Notes under the pieces: generated by a model | The model's input: the letters and a program-made list of their open reading frames with translations, nothing else | Databases searched by the model: none | What the model was told of the DNA's origin: nothing | Position numbers and translations under genes: made by a program | Assembly (NCBI RefSeq): GCF_019799905.1 | Contig: NZ_JABGCI010000013.1 | Span: 54,927 to 118,926 of the forward strand | Reading direction: 5' to 3' | Source of the DNA: Trujillonella endophytica | GTDB lineage: Bacteria > Actinomycetota > Actinomycetes > Mycobacteriales > Geodermatophilaceae | Length of the DNA stretch: 64,000 bases | In this document: one piece after another, positions 8,546 through 16,095 of the stretch | Position numbering within the stretch: position 1 is the stretch's first letter | Layout of the letters: the number at the start of each line of letters is the position of its first letter

Positions 8546-9078
8546 CGGGGGTCCTCGGGAGGGGTGTCGGGCGGCGCACCGAGGGTGGCCGCGAAGGAGC
8601 CGAGGATGGTCGCCCACCCCCGGGTGAAGGAGCCGCCGGCGTAGCCGCCCGGGAGGGCGCAGTCGTCGGTCAGCTCGGCGTCGCTCAGCGCCTCCCAGCC
8701 GCGGTGCTCGACCGCGACGAGGGTGCGGGCGGCGCCCAAGGCGGTGAAGGTCAGCTCGACCTCGGTCGCGGTCCCGGTGACCAGCCAGCTCATCGCGAAC
8801 CGGTGCGGCGGCTCCCAGGTGCGCACGGTGCCCCAGTCGACGGTGCTGCCGTCGTCCCAGGTCTCGTAGACGCGGCCGCCGGGACGCTGCTCGAACGTCA
8901 CGTCCCGGACCCGCCCGCCGCCGGCGGAGAACGGCTCCACCGGCCACCAGGCGCCCATCGTCGCCACGAACACCTCGAAGGTGTGCGCGCGGTCGCTGGC
9001 GACCACGGTCGACTGGCGGATCGGCGGCCGGCGCAGCGGCAGCACCGTCGCGCTCGGGAGCTCCCTCCCCGACGTCAT
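8542..9078 (-). CDS. SRPBCC (AHSA1/START-like) domain protein
   Basis: A 178-residue protein with the AHSA1-type SRPBCC ligand-binding fold: FEVFVATMGAWWPVEPF, then GGRVYETWDDGSTVDWGTVRTWEPPHRFAMSW and a C-terminal amphipathic helix near GWEAL. Bacterial members coupled to ArsR regulators are thought to bind or transform hydrophobic ligands, but none is known here. It is joined to both neighbours by ATGA overlaps, so expression is tightly coupled to the ArsR gene. The GTG/ATG choice is set by the 4-bp overlap with the regulator's stop. Confidence 0.88.
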   Translation of the reverse strand: MTSGRELPSATVLPLRRPPIRQSTVVASDRAHTFEVFVATMGAWWPVEPFSAGGGRVRDVTFEQRPGGRVYETWDDGSTVDWGTVRTWEPPHRFAMSWLVTGTATEVELTFTALGAARTLVAVEHRGWEALSDAELTDDCALPGGYAGGSFTRGWATILGSFAATLGAPPDTPPEDPR

Positions 9079-9440
9079 CGGATCTCCTCCTCGGAGCGCT
9101 CGCGGGCGGCACGGTCGGCCTCCACCAGGCGCCGGGCGTCATCCAACGCCGACGCCCACATGTCGTCCAGGAACTCGCGCAGCCCGGCCAGGCCCTCCGG
9201 TCGCGCCCGGTACAGCCGCCGGGTGCCGTCCCGCCGCTCGGTGAGCAGGCCGGCGCCCTTCAGCACGGTGAGGTGCTGGCTGACCGCCGTCCTCGTCACC
9301 TCGAACGCGGCCGCGATCTCGCCGGCGGCCAGCTCGTCGTGCGCCACGAGGCGCAGGATGGCCCGGCGACGCGGCTCGGCCAGTGCGCGCATCGCCTCGT
9401 CCAGCGGCTCCCCGGCCGCCGCGGCTGCTCGCGAGGGCAT
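9075..9440 (-). CDS. ArsR-family winged-helix repressor
   Basis: A 121-residue HTH regulator with the ArsR core LAEPRRRAILRLVAHDELAAGEIAAAF, recognition helix TRTAVSQHLTVLKGAGLL and wing ERRDGTRRLYRA. It has no CxC metal site, so it belongs to the SRPBCC-coupled, non-metal group rather than the arsenic sensors. It starts 3 bp downstream of the VOC gene and overlaps the SRPBCC gene. It probably autoregulates the operon through the 40-bp dyad at 9823-9862 upstream of the first gene. Its start is an ATG at the end of the ORF with no better alternative. Confidence 0.92.
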   Translation of the reverse strand: MPSRAAAAAGEPLDEAMRALAEPRRRAILRLVAHDELAAGEIAAAFEVTRTAVSQHLTVLKGAGLLTERRDGTRRLYRARPEGLAGLREFLDDMWASALDDARRLVEADRAARERSEEEIR

Positions 9441-9443
9441 CGG

Positions 9444-9800
9444 TCAGCCCCACAGCCCCACGGTGTTGCCGTCCGGGTCGGCGAACAGGGCGAACCTGCC
9501 GTAGCCGCCGGGCAGGTCGGTCGGCGGCACGAGCCGCGCGCCGCCGAGCTGCTCGGCCCGCTGGAGGGTGGCCTCCAGGTCCTCGACCCGGACGTAGATC
9601 CGGACGCCGGCCGTGTCGCCGTCCTCGACCGGGCCGATGCCGCCGCCGATCGCCTCCTGGCCGGCGCCGGTGTCCACCAGCCCGTACCCGCCCATCTCGG
9701 GATCTGCCGCGACCCGCCAGCCGAAGAGGTCGCCGAAGAACCGCTGCGCCCGCTCGGAGTCGGGGCTGCTGACCTCGAAGAACGCCACCGGAGCACCCAT
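9444..9800 (-). CDS. VOC-family (glyoxalase-like) protein
   Basis: A 118-residue vicinal-oxygen-chelate protein, first gene of the operon. Two beta-alpha-beta-beta-beta modules are visible: VAFFEVSSPDSERAQRFFGDLFGWRV and VRIYVRVEDLEATLQRAEQLGGARLVPPTDLPGGYGRFALFADPDGNTVGLW. The second ends in the conserved F-x-DPDGN-x-xGL motif. Metal ligands are incomplete, with no His at the usual first position, so it may be a binding rather than a catalytic protein. The start ATG is 23 bp from the operator dyad. Confidence 0.87.
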   Translation of the reverse strand: MGAPVAFFEVSSPDSERAQRFFGDLFGWRVAADPEMGGYGLVDTGAGQEAIGGGIGPVEDGDTAGVRIYVRVEDLEATLQRAEQLGGARLVPPTDLPGGYGRFALFADPDGNTVGLWG

Positions 9801-9822
9801 GACCGCCTGCCTCTCGCTCGAT

Positions 9823-9862
9823 GTCCGTCAGTAGTTGCGAACGTTAGCGATAACTGACGGAC
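9823..9862. promoter_or_regulatory. 40-bp dyad, candidate ArsR operator
   Basis: Perfect 10-bp arms (GTCCGTCAGT at 9823-9832 and its complement at 9853-9862) share one centre with an inner imperfect palindrome around AACGTT (9840-9845). Overall 15 of 20 base pairs are symmetric. It lies 22 bp upstream of the first gene of the VOC-ArsR-SRPBCC-YciI operon and is locally AT-richer than its surroundings, as expected of a repressor site over a promoter. Confidence 0.7.
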
Positions 9863-10193
9863 GGGCGCAAGGGGTCAGCCGACCGGGGCCGTGGCGGGCC
9901 GCGCGGCCGCTCGTCCGCGCGGGAAAGACCTGTTCACGGCTCGGCCGGTCGGTGCGTAAGGTGCCGGGCGCGGTGTCGACGGCTCGCCTCCCGGAGGACG
10001 TCGCCGGCCCCAGGGCCGGCGCGCGGTCGCCCCGTGCGTCGCGCCGCGCCGGCCGGCACACCGCGGGGGACCCCCGTCCGGGTGAGCCGGGAGCCGGAGC
10101 CGGCCCCGGAGGGGCCCCGCATGGTCAAGACCGGGCGCCGACCCGCCGATGGGGACGTCGACAGCTGCAGGACGAGGAGATGGGGAGGCAGGC
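9863..10193. other. Gene-free stretch upstream of the first PAP2 cassette
   Basis: About 330 bp without a convincing gene; the open frames here lack family features. It holds a possible promoter (9933-9962) and then a long GC-rich leader with several short inverted repeats ending in the ribosome binding site GGGGAGG before the GTG at 10194. Confidence 0.6.
9933..9962 (+). promoter_or_regulatory. Possible promoter of the first PAP2 cassette
   Basis: TTCACG (9933-9938) and TAAGGT (9957-9962) are separated by 18 bp. This would give a 5' leader of about 225 nt. The second cassette has a similarly placed element at 12710-12739. Confidence 0.4.
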
Positions 10194-11039
10194 GTGACCG
10201 AGACGGCGATCGTCCGTGGATCACGGTCGTTCGTGTCCGGGGACCGCTTCGGTGCCCTCGACCTCGACGGCGCGCCGGCATCCGCGCCCGGCACCTGGCT
10301 GCGTCGCCCGTCGCGGCTGACCTGGTGGTCGGAGATCCTGCTGCTGGCCGCCCTGTACGGCATCTACTCCCTGGTCCGGAACAGCGTCGGGGACGTCAGC
10401 GCGCTGGCCTTCGAGAACGCGACCGCGATCCTGCACCTCGAGGACGCCTGGGACCTGGCGGTGGAGCGGGGGCTCAACGACTGGGTCCAGGGCTCCGCCG
10501 CGCTCGCCGCCGTCGTGGCGCTGCACTACGCCACGCTGCACTTCCTGGTCACGCCGGCCGTCCTGGTCTGGCTGTACCGCCGGAGGCGTACGGAGTACCG
10601 CGTCGTCAGCGGCACGCTCATGGCGACGACGGCGGTGGCCCTGCTCGGCTTCTACCTGATGCCGACCGCCCCGCCGCGGCTGATGCCCTCGGAGCGCTTC
10701 GTCGACGTCATGAGCCAGACCGCGAGCTGGGGCTGGTGGCCGGCCTCCGGCGCGCCGGCGAGTGACGCCATCAGCAACCAGTTCGCCGCGATGCCGTCCC
10801 TGCACTGCGCGTGGGCGCTCTGGTGCGGCATGGTGCTGGTCGTGATGGTGCGCCGTACCTGGGTCCGGGTCATCGGGGTGCTCTACCCCCTGAGCACCTT
10901 CTTCGTCGTCATGGGCTCGGGCAACCACTTCCTGCTCGACGTGGTCGCCGGAGCGGTCCTGCTGCTCCTCGTCGGCGGCGCGGTCCTCGTGGGGGCCCGT
11001 CAGCTGCAGAACCGGCGGACGACGGTCGCCACGGCGTGA
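10194..11039 (+). CDS. PAP2-superfamily membrane protein, Aur1-like (copy 1)
   Basis: A 281-residue polytopic membrane phosphatase/phosphotransferase of the PAP2_3 type, the group that includes inositol-phosphorylceramide synthases. About six membrane helices are visible. The signature blocks are PTAPPRLMP (about 157-165), MPSLHCAW with His204 (about 200-207) and GNHFLLDVVAG with His245 and Asp249, the PAP2 catalytic set. The N-terminal 40 residues are cytosolic and variable. I chose GTG at 10194, preceded by GGGGAGG, because the second copy starts with the same M-T-[ED]-T at the equivalent GTG. Its stop overlaps the next gene's GTG (GTGA), so the pair is coupled. The lipid substrate is unknown. 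Confidence 0.88.
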   Translation: MTETAIVRGSRSFVSGDRFGALDLDGAPASAPGTWLRRPSRLTWWSEILLLAALYGIYSLVRNSVGDVSALAFENATAILHLEDAWDLAVERGLNDWVQGSAALAAVVALHYATLHFLVTPAVLVWLYRRRRTEYRVVSGTLMATTAVALLGFYLMPTAPPRLMPSERFVDVMSQTASWGWWPASGAPASDAISNQFAAMPSLHCAWALWCGMVLVVMVRRTWVRVIGVLYPLSTFFVVMGSGNHFLLDVVAGAVLLLLVGGAVLVGARQLQNRRTTVATA

Positions 11040-12661
11040 CCGCGGTCGCGGCTCGCCCCGCGACCGGCCGGCACGGCCCGTCGGAGGGCCGGCCCGGCCC
11101 CTGGCGGCTGCTCGCCGCCGCCGGACCCCTGCTCGCCGCGGCCGCGGCCGCCGTCGGAATGGCGCTGCTGAACACTCCCGTGGGGGACCTGCAGGCGGCC
11201 ATCGCCCGCGAGCGCGCCGCCGCGTCCGGTGTCGGGGTCACGTACTGGTTCAGCTGGTACGGCGGGCTGTCGCCCGGCACCTACTCCTCCCTCGTCCCCG
11301 TCCTCTCGCTGGCCGTCGGCTCGTTCGGCCTCCTGGTGCTCGCCACCCTGGGGACGACGGCCCTCGGCGGGCCGCTGTCGCGGGGCACCGCGCACCCCGA
11401 GCTGCTCCGGTGGTGCGTGTGCGCCGCGGCCGTGAGCAACATGCTCTCCGGGCGGGTCGCCTTCGCCGTGGGCGCGGTCATCGCGGTCGCCGCGGTGCTG
11501 GCGGTGCGGCGCGGGCACGTCGTCCTCGGTGGCCTGCTGATGGCCGTCTCCGGGCTGGCCACCCCGCTGGCGCCCGCCTTCGCGGGGCTGGCCACCGTGC
11601 CCCTGCTCGCGTCCGGCGGGCACCGGTCGCCCCGGGTGCGGTGCGTCCTGCTGGGTGCCGCCGCCGGCGTCGCCGTCCCGGTCGTCGCGTTCGGCGCGGC
11701 CGGCTGGCAGCCGTTCCCCGGGCACGCGCTCGGCTGGGCGGCCGTCGTCGCGCTGGCGGCGCATCCGGCGCTGCGGCGGACCGGCCAGGCCTGGCTGGTG
11801 CCGGTGGCCGTCCCGGTGACGGTCCTGCTCTTCCTCGTGCCCACCGGTGTCGGCTCCAACCTGGGCCGGTTCTTCGCGCTCGTGCTGCCCTGCGTCGTGC
11901 TCGCGTGGTCGCACTGGAGGGGGCTGCGGCTGGCGCTGGCGCTGCTGCCCTCGCTGGCCTGGCTGGTGCAGGTGCCGGTGCACGACCAGACCGACGTCCT
12001 GGCGGAGGGCTACAGCGGCGACGACTACGCGACGCTGCAGCACGCCCTGCTGGCGCGGGAGGACCTCGACGGCCACCGGGTGGAGCTGCTCGACAACCGC
12101 AGTCACGTCGGCTCCCACCGGCTCGGCCCCGAGGTGCTGCTGGCGCGCGGCTGGGAGAACCAGGCCGACGCGGAGTACCACGCGGCGATCTTCGATCGGG
12201 AGATGCCGGACGCCGGCGACTACCGCGACTGGCTGACCGACAACGCCGTCGCCTACGTCGCCGTCGCGGCCGACCCGCTGACGACCTTCCGCACGAGGGC
12301 GCCCCTGGAGCTGATCCGGACCGGCCTGCCCTACCTGACGCGGGTGTGGTCGGACCGGCGGTGGACCCTCTACCGGGTCGAGGACCCGGCGCCGATCGTC
12401 CCCGCGCCGCTGACCCTGCTCGACATCTCGCCGGCGCGGATGGTGCTCGAGGTGCCCGACACCGGGGCGCACGCCGTGCGGATCCGGCCGAACCAGTACC
12501 TCGTCGCGCGCAGCACGGCCGATCCGCGGGTCACGGCCTGCGTGGCGGCCACGTCCGACGGCTGGGTGACGCTGCGTGCGCCGCACGCCGGGCGCTACGT
12601 CCTGCGCGGCGAGTTCTCCGTGTCCGCCGCGCTGGGGGACCCGCCCGGCGACTGCGCGTGA
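11036..12661 (+). CDS. Polytopic membrane protein with C-terminal extracytoplasmic domain, unknown (copy 1)
   Basis: I do not recognise a characterised family. The 541-residue protein has around ten hydrophobic helices from about residue 20 to 320, with conserved loops such as YWFSWYGGLSPGTYSSLVP and SGRVAFAVGA that resemble the first loops of GT-C glycosyltransferases. A soluble domain of about 220 residues follows, with the stretch DGHRVELLDN...ARGWENQAD...NAVAYVAVAADP and a final all-beta segment (RIRPNQYLVARSTAD...GWVTLRAPHAGRYVL). The GTG start overlaps the stop of the PAP2 gene by 4 bp. A full paralogue follows the second PAP2 gene, so the two proteins are an obligate pair. A lipid-linked glycosyl- or phosphotransfer role is inference only. 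Confidence 0.8.
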   Translation: MTAVAARPATGRHGPSEGRPGPWRLLAAAGPLLAAAAAAVGMALLNTPVGDLQAAIARERAAASGVGVTYWFSWYGGLSPGTYSSLVPVLSLAVGSFGLLVLATLGTTALGGPLSRGTAHPELLRWCVCAAAVSNMLSGRVAFAVGAVIAVAAVLAVRRGHVVLGGLLMAVSGLATPLAPAFAGLATVPLLASGGHRSPRVRCVLLGAAAGVAVPVVAFGAAGWQPFPGHALGWAAVVALAAHPALRRTGQAWLVPVAVPVTVLLFLVPTGVGSNLGRFFALVLPCVVLAWSHWRGLRLALALLPSLAWLVQVPVHDQTDVLAEGYSGDDYATLQHALLAREDLDGHRVELLDNRSHVGSHRLGPEVLLARGWENQADAEYHAAIFDREMPDAGDYRDWLTDNAVAYVAVAADPLTTFRTRAPLELIRTGLPYLTRVWSDRRWTLYRVEDPAPIVPAPLTLLDISPARMVLEVPDTGAHAVRIRPNQYLVARSTADPRVTACVAATSDGWVTLRAPHAGRYVLRGEFSVSAALGDPPGDCA

Positions 12662-12978
12662 CGCCCACCGGGTGTGCCGCCGAGGACGCGATCGCCGGGA
12701 ACGCGCTGCTCACCGATACGCGGGGTCCTCGCATAGGGTGACCGTTCGCTGCGCCGACGTCCTCGGGACCCGGCGCGGTGTGCGGTACGGAGGGCGGTCC
12801 ACTGCCCGCGAGCGGTCCCCGGCCTGCCGGGTCGGGCCCGCGCGTGCGGCGCCCTCGCGGCGGTCCCCGCCCCGTGTGGACACCGGGGGGCGCACGACGT
12901 CGACGGTCACGGGACGGTCACGGGCGGCGCCCCGGCGGCCGATACAGACAGGGCGCGACGAGGCGAGGAGGACCGGGC
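12662..12978. other. Gene-free stretch between the two PAP2 cassettes
   Basis: About 317 bp with no supported gene. It mirrors the region before copy 1: a possible promoter near 12710-12739, then a GC-rich leader of about 240 nt and a ribosome binding site (GGCGAGGAGG) before the GTG at 12979. The similar layout suggests the leader was duplicated with the genes. Confidence 0.6.
12710..12739 (+). promoter_or_regulatory. Possible promoter of the second PAP2 cassette
   Basis: TCACCG (12710-12715) and TAGGGT (12734-12739) with an 18-bp spacer, matching the geometry of the element before copy 1. Confidence 0.38.
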
Positions 12979-13848
12979 GTGACCGACACAGTGGCCGTCA
13001 GCGGGACCGGGGTCTCCGCGGACCGGTTCGCCGCCCTGCGCACCGCGGTGGACACCGCCCTCGCGCCCCCCGCACCGGCTCCGCCCGCTCGCGCGCACCG
13101 CCTGCGCCGCCTGGCCGGCGTCCCGTGGTGGTTCGAGTTCGTCCTCCTGTACGGGCTGTACGAGTTCTACTCGAGCATCCGCAACGGGGTGACCTGGGAG
13201 GCGCGCACGACCGCGTACGACACCGCGGCGGCGATCCTCTCCTTCGAGGACTCCCTGTGGCTGTCGTGGGAACGTCCGCTCAACGAGTGGACGGCGGGCT
13301 CCGACGTGCTCTCCGCGGTGATGGCGCTGCACTACGCCTCGTTCCACCTGTACCTCACGCCGGTCGTCCTGATCTGGCTGTACCGGCGGCGCCGGGCCCA
13401 CTACCGGCTGGCGAGCACGGTGTGGGTGGCGACGACGTTCCTCGCGCTGGTGGGCTTCTACCTGTTCCCGACGGCGCCGCCGCGGCTGATGCCCGCCGCC
13501 GAGGGGTTCGTCGACGTCATGCGCGCGACCTCGTCGTGGGGCTGGTGGTCGACCTCCGGCTCGCCCGGCCCCGACATGGTGAGCAACCAGTTCGCCGCGA
13601 TGCCCTCGCTGCACTGCGCGTGGGCGGCGTGGTGCGGGATCGTCGTCTTCGCGCTGGTCCGCCGGACGTGGGTCCGGGTCCTGGCGGTGCTCTACCCGCT
13701 GGTCACCTTCGTCTCGGTCATGGCCACCGGCAACCACTACCTGCTCGACGTCGTGGCGGGTCTCGCCGTGCTCGCCTTCGCCGCCGCCGTCGTGTTCCTC
13801 GGCGCCCGGCAGATCCGCGACCGGCGGGCACCGGCCGTCCCCGCGTGA
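12979..13848 (+). CDS. PAP2-superfamily membrane protein, Aur1-like (copy 2)
   Basis: A 289-residue paralogue of the protein at 10194-11039. It keeps every catalytic block: PTAPPRLMP, MPSLHCAW and GNHYLLDVVAG. Most differences are conservative changes within membrane helices and a different N-terminal 45 residues (Ala/Pro-rich here). The start GTG has GGCGAGGAGG upstream and the same M-T-D-T opening. The stop overlaps the GTG of the next membrane protein by 4 bp, exactly as in copy 1. By eye the copies are clearly diverged and not a recent duplication, which suggests each is kept for a separate substrate or condition. Confidence 0.88.
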   Translation: MTDTVAVSGTGVSADRFAALRTAVDTALAPPAPAPPARAHRLRRLAGVPWWFEFVLLYGLYEFYSSIRNGVTWEARTTAYDTAAAILSFEDSLWLSWERPLNEWTAGSDVLSAVMALHYASFHLYLTPVVLIWLYRRRRAHYRLASTVWVATTFLALVGFYLFPTAPPRLMPAAEGFVDVMRATSSWGWWSTSGSPGPDMVSNQFAAMPSLHCAWAAWCGIVVFALVRRTWVRVLAVLYPLVTFVSVMATGNHYLLDVVAGLAVLAFAAAVVFLGARQIRDRRAPAVPA

Positions 13849-15443
13849 CCGCGCTCGCCGGCCCGCCCGTGGCCGGACGGCGCGCGGCCGGGCCGTGGGT
13901 GCGGTCCGTCGGCCCCCTGCTGGCCGCCGTCGCAGCGGTCGGGGCCATGTGGCTGCTCGACCCGCCCCTGGCCGACCTCCAGGCGGCGCTCGCGCGGGAA
14001 CAGGCGGCGGACGCGGGCGTCGGCCTCACCTACTGGTTCGGCTGGTACGGCGGCATCTCGCCGGGCAGCTACTCCTCGCTCGTCCCGTTCCTGTCCCTCG
14101 CCGTCGGCTCCCGGGCGCTGGTGTTCCTCGCCCCGCTGGCCGTCGTGGCGCTGTCCCTCCCGCTCTCCCGCGGCCTGGCGCACCCGGTCCTGTTCCGGTG
14201 GGCCGTGGCCGCGGCGGCCGTCAGCAACCTGCTCGCCGGGCGGGTGGCCTTCGGGGTGGGCGCGGCGATCGCGCTCGCCGCCGTCCTCGCGCTGCGCGGC
14301 CGGTACCCCGTCGCCGGCGGGCTGCTGCTGGCGGTCTCCGGCCTGGCCAGCCCCCTCGCGCCCGCCTTCGCCGGCCTGGTGGCGGTGCCGCTGCTGGCCC
14401 GCGGCGGCTCCCGGTCGCCCGCGGTGCGGGCGGCACTGGCCGGTGCGGCCGCCGGCGTCGCCGTGCCCTTCGCCCTCTTCGGCGCCCCGGGCGCCTACCA
14501 GTTCCCGTGGACCACGCTGGCCCTGACCACGGGCGCGGCCCTGGTCGTGTGGCCGGCGCTCTGGCGGACGCCGCAGCGCTGGCTGCCGCCGCTGGCCGCC
14601 GCCGCCGCGGTCGTGCTGTTCGTCGTGCCCAGCGGCGTCGGGGCGAACATGGGCCGGTTCGGCTACCTCGTGCTGCCCTGCGTGGTCCTCGCCTGGTCGC
14701 GCTGGGACCGCCGGCCGCTGCTGCTGGTGCTCGCGCCGGCGCTGGCCTGGACGGTCTACGCGGCCGCCAACGACCAGGTCGCCGCGCTCGGGGACGGGTA
14801 CCGGGCCGAGGACTACGCGGCGCTGCGGGCCGAGCTCCTGGACCGGCCCGACCTCGACGGGCACCGGGTCGAGCTGGTCGACAACTGGTCCCGGGCCGGC
14901 TCCCACGTCCTCGGGTCGGAGGTCGCGCTGGCGCGCGGCTGGGAGGACCAGACCGACAACCACCGCAACGCCGCCTTCTTCGAGGCGGGCGGGGAGGACG
15001 CGTGGGGCTACCGGCACTGGCTCGCCGACAACGCCGTCGCCTACGTGGCGGTCGCCGCGGACCCGGTGACGCGCGACCGGCCGGAGGAGGACCTGGTCCG
15101 GTCGGGCCTGCCCTACCTGACCCAGGTCTGGTCCGACCGGCACTGGACCCTCTACCGGGTCGACGACGCCAGCCCGATCGTGCCCGCCCCGCTGTCGCTG
15201 GTCTCCGCCTCACCCGCCGAGCTGGTCGTCACGGTCCCCGACACCGGGGCGCACCAGGTGCAGGTCCGGCCCAACCGCTACCTGGTGGCGCGCAGCACCG
15301 CCGATCCGGAGACGACGGCCTGCCTCGCGCCCACCGACGACGGCTGGGTCACCCTGCGCGCCCCGGCCCCCGGCACGTACACCCTCGCGGGCGACTTCTC
15401 GCTGACGACGGTGCTCGGCGGCGAGGACGAGAGCTGCGCCTAG
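13845..15443 (+). CDS. Polytopic membrane protein with C-terminal extracytoplasmic domain, unknown (copy 2)
   Basis: A 532-residue paralogue of 11036-12661 with the same layout: membrane region (about 15-310) with YWFGWYGGISPGSYSSLVP, then a soluble domain with GHRVELVDN, LARGWEDQTD, NAVAYVAVAADP and the terminal beta segment VRPNRYLVARSTAD...GWVTLRAPAPGTY. Conserved residues in both copies cluster in the first extracytoplasmic loop and in the soluble domain, which is where activity would be expected. It is coupled to the PAP2 copy by a GTGA overlap. Its TAG stop shares the tetramer CTAG (15440-15443) with the stop of the convergent TetR gene, leaving no room for a terminator. Confidence 0.8.
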   Translation: MTALAGPPVAGRRAAGPWVRSVGPLLAAVAAVGAMWLLDPPLADLQAALAREQAADAGVGLTYWFGWYGGISPGSYSSLVPFLSLAVGSRALVFLAPLAVVALSLPLSRGLAHPVLFRWAVAAAAVSNLLAGRVAFGVGAAIALAAVLALRGRYPVAGGLLLAVSGLASPLAPAFAGLVAVPLLARGGSRSPAVRAALAGAAAGVAVPFALFGAPGAYQFPWTTLALTTGAALVVWPALWRTPQRWLPPLAAAAAVVLFVVPSGVGANMGRFGYLVLPCVVLAWSRWDRRPLLLVLAPALAWTVYAAANDQVAALGDGYRAEDYAALRAELLDRPDLDGHRVELVDNWSRAGSHVLGSEVALARGWEDQTDNHRNAAFFEAGGEDAWGYRHWLADNAVAYVAVAADPVTRDRPEEDLVRSGLPYLTQVWSDRHWTLYRVDDASPIVPAPLSLVSASPAELVVTVPDTGAHQVQVRPNRYLVARSTADPETTACLAPTDDGWVTLRAPAPGTYTLAGDFSLTTVLGGEDESCA

Positions 15444-16027
15444 CCGCTCCCCGTGCGTCCCCCGGCGATGCCGGCCAGCAGCCACTGCAGCCCGCGGTCG
15501 TAGGTGCCCCCGAGTTCGGTGCGCCGTTCGTCGGGGTCGGCATCGGGGAAACCCGGGCGCACCTCGAAGGCGGCGAACCCGATCGTGTAGAGGACGAGCA
15601 CGCGCAGTGCCTCACGCGCCGGTGCACCCGTCACGCCCCCGCGGGCCAGCAGCTCCGTCACCCCGCGGCCCAGCCGCTGGGCCTGGGGTCCCCGCGACCC
15701 GCGGCCGAGCGTCACCGGCACCAGTTCGGGCGCCGCCAGCAGAGCGCGGTGGCTCGCGGACATGAGCCGGTGCAGCTCGTCGCGCCAGTCCGCGTCACCG
15801 GCCGGGTCGGGGACCACGGCGAGTGCGTCGTCCACCAGCTCCTCGAGCAGCGCGTCCTTGTCCGCGACGTGGCTGTAGAGGGTGTTGGGACGGACGCCGA
15901 GGCGCTCGGCGAGGGCGCGCATGGTGAGCGCTCCGAGGCCGCGTTCGGCGAGCAGTGCCCGGGCCCCGGCCAGCACCGCCCCGCGGGTCAGGCCGGCCCG
16001 CTGGCCGGGGGTGCGACGGGGGTCCAC
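15440..16027 (-). CDS. TetR-family transcriptional regulator
   Basis: A 195-residue repressor with an N-terminal HTH (GLTRGAVLAGARALLAERG...LTMRALAERLGVRPNTLYSHVADKDALLEELVDDAL) and a TetR_C-like ligand domain. The recognition helix PNTLYSHV is typical of the TetR/TetR_C group. The start is a GTG at 16027. It is divergent from an alpha/beta hydrolase gene, and the shared 68-bp region holds a near-perfect 33-bp palindrome overlapping the -10 region, a likely operator for both genes. The hydrolase is therefore the probable target and its substrate the probable inducer class. Confidence 0.92.
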   Translation of the reverse strand: MDPRRTPGQRAGLTRGAVLAGARALLAERGLGALTMRALAERLGVRPNTLYSHVADKDALLEELVDDALAVVPDPAGDADWRDELHRLMSASHRALLAAPELVPVTLGRGSRGPQAQRLGRGVTELLARGGVTGAPAREALRVLVLYTIGFAAFEVRPGFPDADPDERRTELGGTYDRGLQWLLAGIAGGRTGSG

Positions 16028-16037
16028 GGTGGCGTAC

Positions 16038-16070
16038 TGTACGCCGTCCAGCTATATTGGACAGCGTACA
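16038..16070. promoter_or_regulatory. Palindromic TetR operator overlapping a -10 box
   Basis: Arms TGTACGCCGTCCA (16038-16050) and TGGACAGCGTACA (16058-16070) match in 12 of 13 positions around a 7-bp AT-rich centre. TATATT at 16053-16058 can serve as the -10 of the hydrolase promoter, so a bound repressor would block it. The site lies midway between the divergent TetR and hydrolase starts. Confidence 0.8.
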
Positions 16071-16095
16071 ACTCACCCGATCCGAGGAGCCCGCC

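Noticed and set aside
9835..10197. 120-residue frame between the operator and the PAP2 gene
   Set aside because: Starts inside the ArsR dyad, has no ribosome binding site and no recognised family.
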